A stretch of 8,791 nt of DNA from Aequorivita sp. (GTDB lineage Bacteria; Bacteroidota; Bacteroidia; Flavobacteriales; Flavobacteriaceae). The notes beneath the pieces are model-generated. The model saw nothing but the letters and a program-made list of their open reading frames with translations, was not told where the DNA came from and ran no database searches. The position numbers and the translations under genes are program-made. The first letter of the stretch is position 1. The number at the start of each line of letters is the position of its first letter. The stretch is from NCBI GenBank assembly GCA_020435865.1, contig JAGQYZ010000199.1, positions 1-8,791 on the forward strand, read 5' to 3'. Of this stretch, positions 7,290 to 8,791 are shown piece after piece.

Positions 7290-7476
7290 CTGTATTGGTG
7301 TCTTCCTCTTCAATGTCAATTGAATCGTAAGTATCTTTCTTCTCTTTTACCAATCCGAAAAAAGATTTCACCTTATACATAACATTTTTTGAAAAAAGCA
7401 AAATACCAGCTGCCGCTGCCACTACCGCCTGTACTATCATTGCTCCCAGCCCTGGATCGAAATAAAGAAAAGTCAT
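7273..7476 (-). CDS. Small single-pass membrane protein with N-terminal DPG motif
   Basis: A 67-residue protein. It starts MTFLYFDPGLGAMIVQ, followed by one hydrophobic helix (about 11-28, Ala/Val/Leu-rich), a basic amphipathic stretch (30-47, K30, K35, K37, K44, K46, K47), and a very acidic tail (51-64). The positive charges after the helix predict the C-terminus in the cytosol and the short DPG-bearing N-terminus outside. I recall similar short proteins with a YLDPGSG-like start beside surface-polysaccharide genes in other bacteria, but no function is established to my knowledge. It is the first gene of the operon after the typA terminator. Its stop codon lies 17 bp inside the methyltransferase gene, so the two are probably translated together. 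It may anchor or recruit the methyltransferase to the membrane; that is a guess. It has no Shine-Dalgarno sequence. Its reality is supported by the ATG, composition and operon fit. Confidence 0.78.
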   Translation of the reverse strand: MTFLYFDPGLGAMIVQAVVAAAAGILLFSKNVMYKVKSFFGLVKEKKDTYDSIDIEEEDTNTDDKKN

Positions 7477-7525
7477 ACCTATTATTTTATATTGTGTTTG
7501 CCTTTCGGCGACAACAAATTAACTA
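7477..7525 (-). promoter_or_regulatory. Possible promoter region of the seven-gene operon
   Basis: This is the only space between the typA terminator and the first operon gene, so a promoter is expected here if the operon is not fed by typA read-through. On the minus strand TTAATTTG (7522-7515) differs by one base from the Bacteroidota -7 consensus TAnnTTTG, but no TTG lies at a proper -33 distance. An alternative is TTTGTTG (7518-7512) followed about 20 bp later by TATAAAAT (7491-7484), which would leave an almost leaderless transcript. Neither is convincing. Confidence 0.25.
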
Positions 7526-7561
7526 AAAATCGCCGAGTTTATTGAATTGGTCGGCGATTTT
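7526..7561 (-). terminator. Intrinsic terminator after typA (probably bidirectional)
   Basis: Perfect 11-bp inverted repeat: AAAATCGCCGA (7526-7536) and TCGGCGATTTT (7551-7561) with a 14-nt loop. It begins seven bases after the typA stop codon. Read on the minus strand, the stem is followed by a run of five T. Read on the plus strand, it is followed by a longer T tract interrupted by one C (7558-7569), so it would also stop antisense transcription heading into typA. Confidence 0.82.
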
Positions 7562-7567
7562 CTTTTT

Positions 7568-8791
7568 TTACAATTTATTACGCTTGCGGTCCACTTCCTT
7601 CAAATATATCTTTCGAAGTCTTAAATGGTTTGGCGTAACCTCAACGTATTCGTCTTTTTGAATGTATTCCAAAGCTTCTTCCAAGGAAAATTTGATAGCA
7701 GGAATAATACGCGCTTTATCGTCAGCACCCGAAGAACGAACGTTTGAAAGTTTTTTGGTTTTGGTTATGTTCACGGTCATATCATCCTGTCGCGTGTTTT
7801 CTCCAATAACCTGCCCTTCGTAAATATCTTCATTCGGGTTTACAAAGAAACGCCCACGATCTTGAAGTTTATCAATAGAATAAGGAATGGCCTGACCCAT
7901 TTCCATGGAAACCAAACTTCCGTTTTGTCTTTCTGGGATCCCACCTTTCAATGGTTGGTACTCAAGAAAACGGTGTGTCATAATTGCTTCACCAGCAGTT
8001 GCAGTCAACAATTGGTTACGCATTCCTATAATTCCACGGGATGGAATGATAAATTTACACACCATTCTATCGCCCTTGCCTTCCATACTTACCATTTCTC
8101 CTTTACGCATGGTTACCATATTTATGGCGGTTCCACTTACATCTTCCGGCAAGTCGATGGTCATTTCTTCAACGGGTTCACATTTTACGCCATCAATCTC
8201 TTTGATGATAACTTGAGGCTGACCAATTTGAAGCTCATACCCTTCGCGGCGCATGGTTTCAATTAAAACCGAAAGGTGCAAAACCCCACGGCCAAAAACC
8301 ATAAATTTATCAGCGCTATCAGTAGGTTCCATGCGTAACGCAAGGTTTTTCTCAAGCTCTTTTTCAAGGCGCTCCTTAATATGGCGGGAAGTAACAAACT
8401 TTCCATCTTTTCCAAAGAAAGGCGAATCGTTGATTGTGAAAAGCATACTCATTGTAGGCTCATCGATAGCAATAGTTTTTAAAGCTTCTGGGTTTTCAGC
8501 ATCGGCAACGGTATCGCCAATTTCAAAACCTTCCAATCCAACCAAGGCACAAATATCGCCCGCATGTACTTCGGTAACTTTTTTACGGCCCAAGCCTTCA
8601 AAAGTGTGAAGTTCTTTTATTTTTGATTTTACTTTAGTGCCATCGCGTTTTACCAAAGCTATCTGCATTCCTTCTTTTAAAACACCTCTTTGCAAACGAC
8701 CAATAGCAATACGACCCGTAAATGATGAAAAGTCCAAAGAGGTAATCAACATCTGCACGGTACCCTCCTCTACTTTTGGTGATGGAATGTG
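7568..8791 (-). CDS. typA: TypA/BipA ribosome-associated translational GTPase (C-terminal 407 residues; 5' end beyond window)
   Basis: The open frame enters from the right edge and ends at TAA 7570-7568, giving 407 residues of a protein usually about 600 long. The missing part is the GTPase domain with the nucleotide-binding motifs. Visible in order are the EF-Tu-like barrel domain II (MLITSLDFSSFTGRIAIGR, about 14-32, through GDICALVGLEGFEIGDT, 78-94), domain III (MLFTINDSPFFGKDGKF, 116-132), the EF-G domain V-like part with IPSRGIIGMRN (249-259), and the TypA-specific C-terminal domain (RGRFFVNPNEDIYEGQVIGE, 312-331, and EYVEVTPNHLRLRK, 381-394). TypA binds ribosomes near the EF-G site and supports 50S assembly and growth under stress and cold. 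It is a housekeeping gene, separated from the glycan operon by a terminator, so the two are probably functionally unrelated. Nothing in the fragment is broken. Confidence 0.97.
   Translation of the reverse strand, partial: HIPSPKVEEGTVQMLITSLDFSSFTGRIAIGRLQRGVLKEGMQIALVKRDGTKVKSKIKELHTFEGLGRKKVTEVHAGDICALVGLEGFEIGDTVADAENPEALKTIAIDEPTMSMLFTINDSPFFGKDGKFVTSRHIKERLEKELEKNLALRMEPTDSADKFMVFGRGVLHLSVLIETMRREGYELQIGQPQVIIKEIDGVKCEPVEEMTIDLPEDVSGTAINMVTMRKGEMVSMEGKGDRMVCKFIIPSRGIIGMRNQLLTATAGEAIMTHRFLEYQPLKGGIPERQNGSLVSMEMGQAIPYSIDKLQDRGRFFVNPNEDIYEGQVIGENTRQDDMTVNITKTKKLSNVRSSGADDKARIIPAIKFSLEEALEYIQKDEYVEVTPNHLRLRKIYLKEVDRKRNKL

Noticed and set aside
7290..7319. Upstream ATG (7319) as methyltransferase start
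   Set aside because: It would lengthen the overlap with the small gene to 47 bp, and the extra ten residues do not look like family sequence.
7496..7512. Small GCC-GAAA-GGC hairpin in the operon leader as a riboswitch
   Set aside because: The stem is only three base pairs and the leader is far too short for any riboswitch class I know.
7862..8609. Plus-strand open frames opposite typA
   Set aside because: They lie antisense to strongly conserved typA sequence, have no recognisable protein features, and arise from its codon bias.

Overview
The window is AT-rich chromosomal DNA from what looks like a marine or environmental Flavobacteriia species (Bacteroidota). This rests on protein character (Lys/Asn/Phe/Ile-rich composition, TypA sequence type), the absence of Shine-Dalgarno sequences before most starts, and very tight gene packing. 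The genus cannot be fixed from the sequence alone. Every gene I can support lies on the minus strand, so transcription runs from high to low coordinates.

Region 1 (8791 to 7568) is the C-terminal two thirds of the ribosome-associated GTPase gene typA/bipA, entering from the right edge. It is followed at once by an 11-bp inverted repeat flanked by A and T runs, a good intrinsic terminator. The 91-bp space between typA and the next gene is the only sizeable intergenic gap.

Region 2 (7476 to 1) is one apparent operon of seven genes with overlaps or gaps of at most 15 bp. In order of transcription they are: a 67-residue single-pass membrane protein with an N-terminal DPG motif; a NoeA-like SAM-dependent methyltransferase with a large N-terminal extension; three tandem paralogous membrane-anchored sulfatase/LtaS-type (alkaline phosphatase superfamily) proteins, each with about five N-terminal membrane helices and an exported catalytic domain; a FemAB-like GNAT acyltransferase starting with TTG; and a DegT/DnrJ/EryC1-type PLP sugar aminotransferase cut by the left edge.

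The aminotransferase and acyltransferase fit synthesis of an N-acylated amino sugar nucleotide. The three sulfatase/LtaS-type proteins fit decoration or trimming of an envelope glycan outside the inner membrane. I therefore infer a surface-polysaccharide (O-antigen, capsule or exopolysaccharide) biosynthesis and modification locus. The most unusual points are the in-tandem triplication of the sulfatase-like gene with a changed candidate nucleophile in the last copy, the conserved-looking tiny membrane protein coupled to the methyltransferase, and a kinase-loop-like motif in the methyltransferase N-terminal region. I see no RNA genes, CRISPR arrays, insertion sequences or phage genes.
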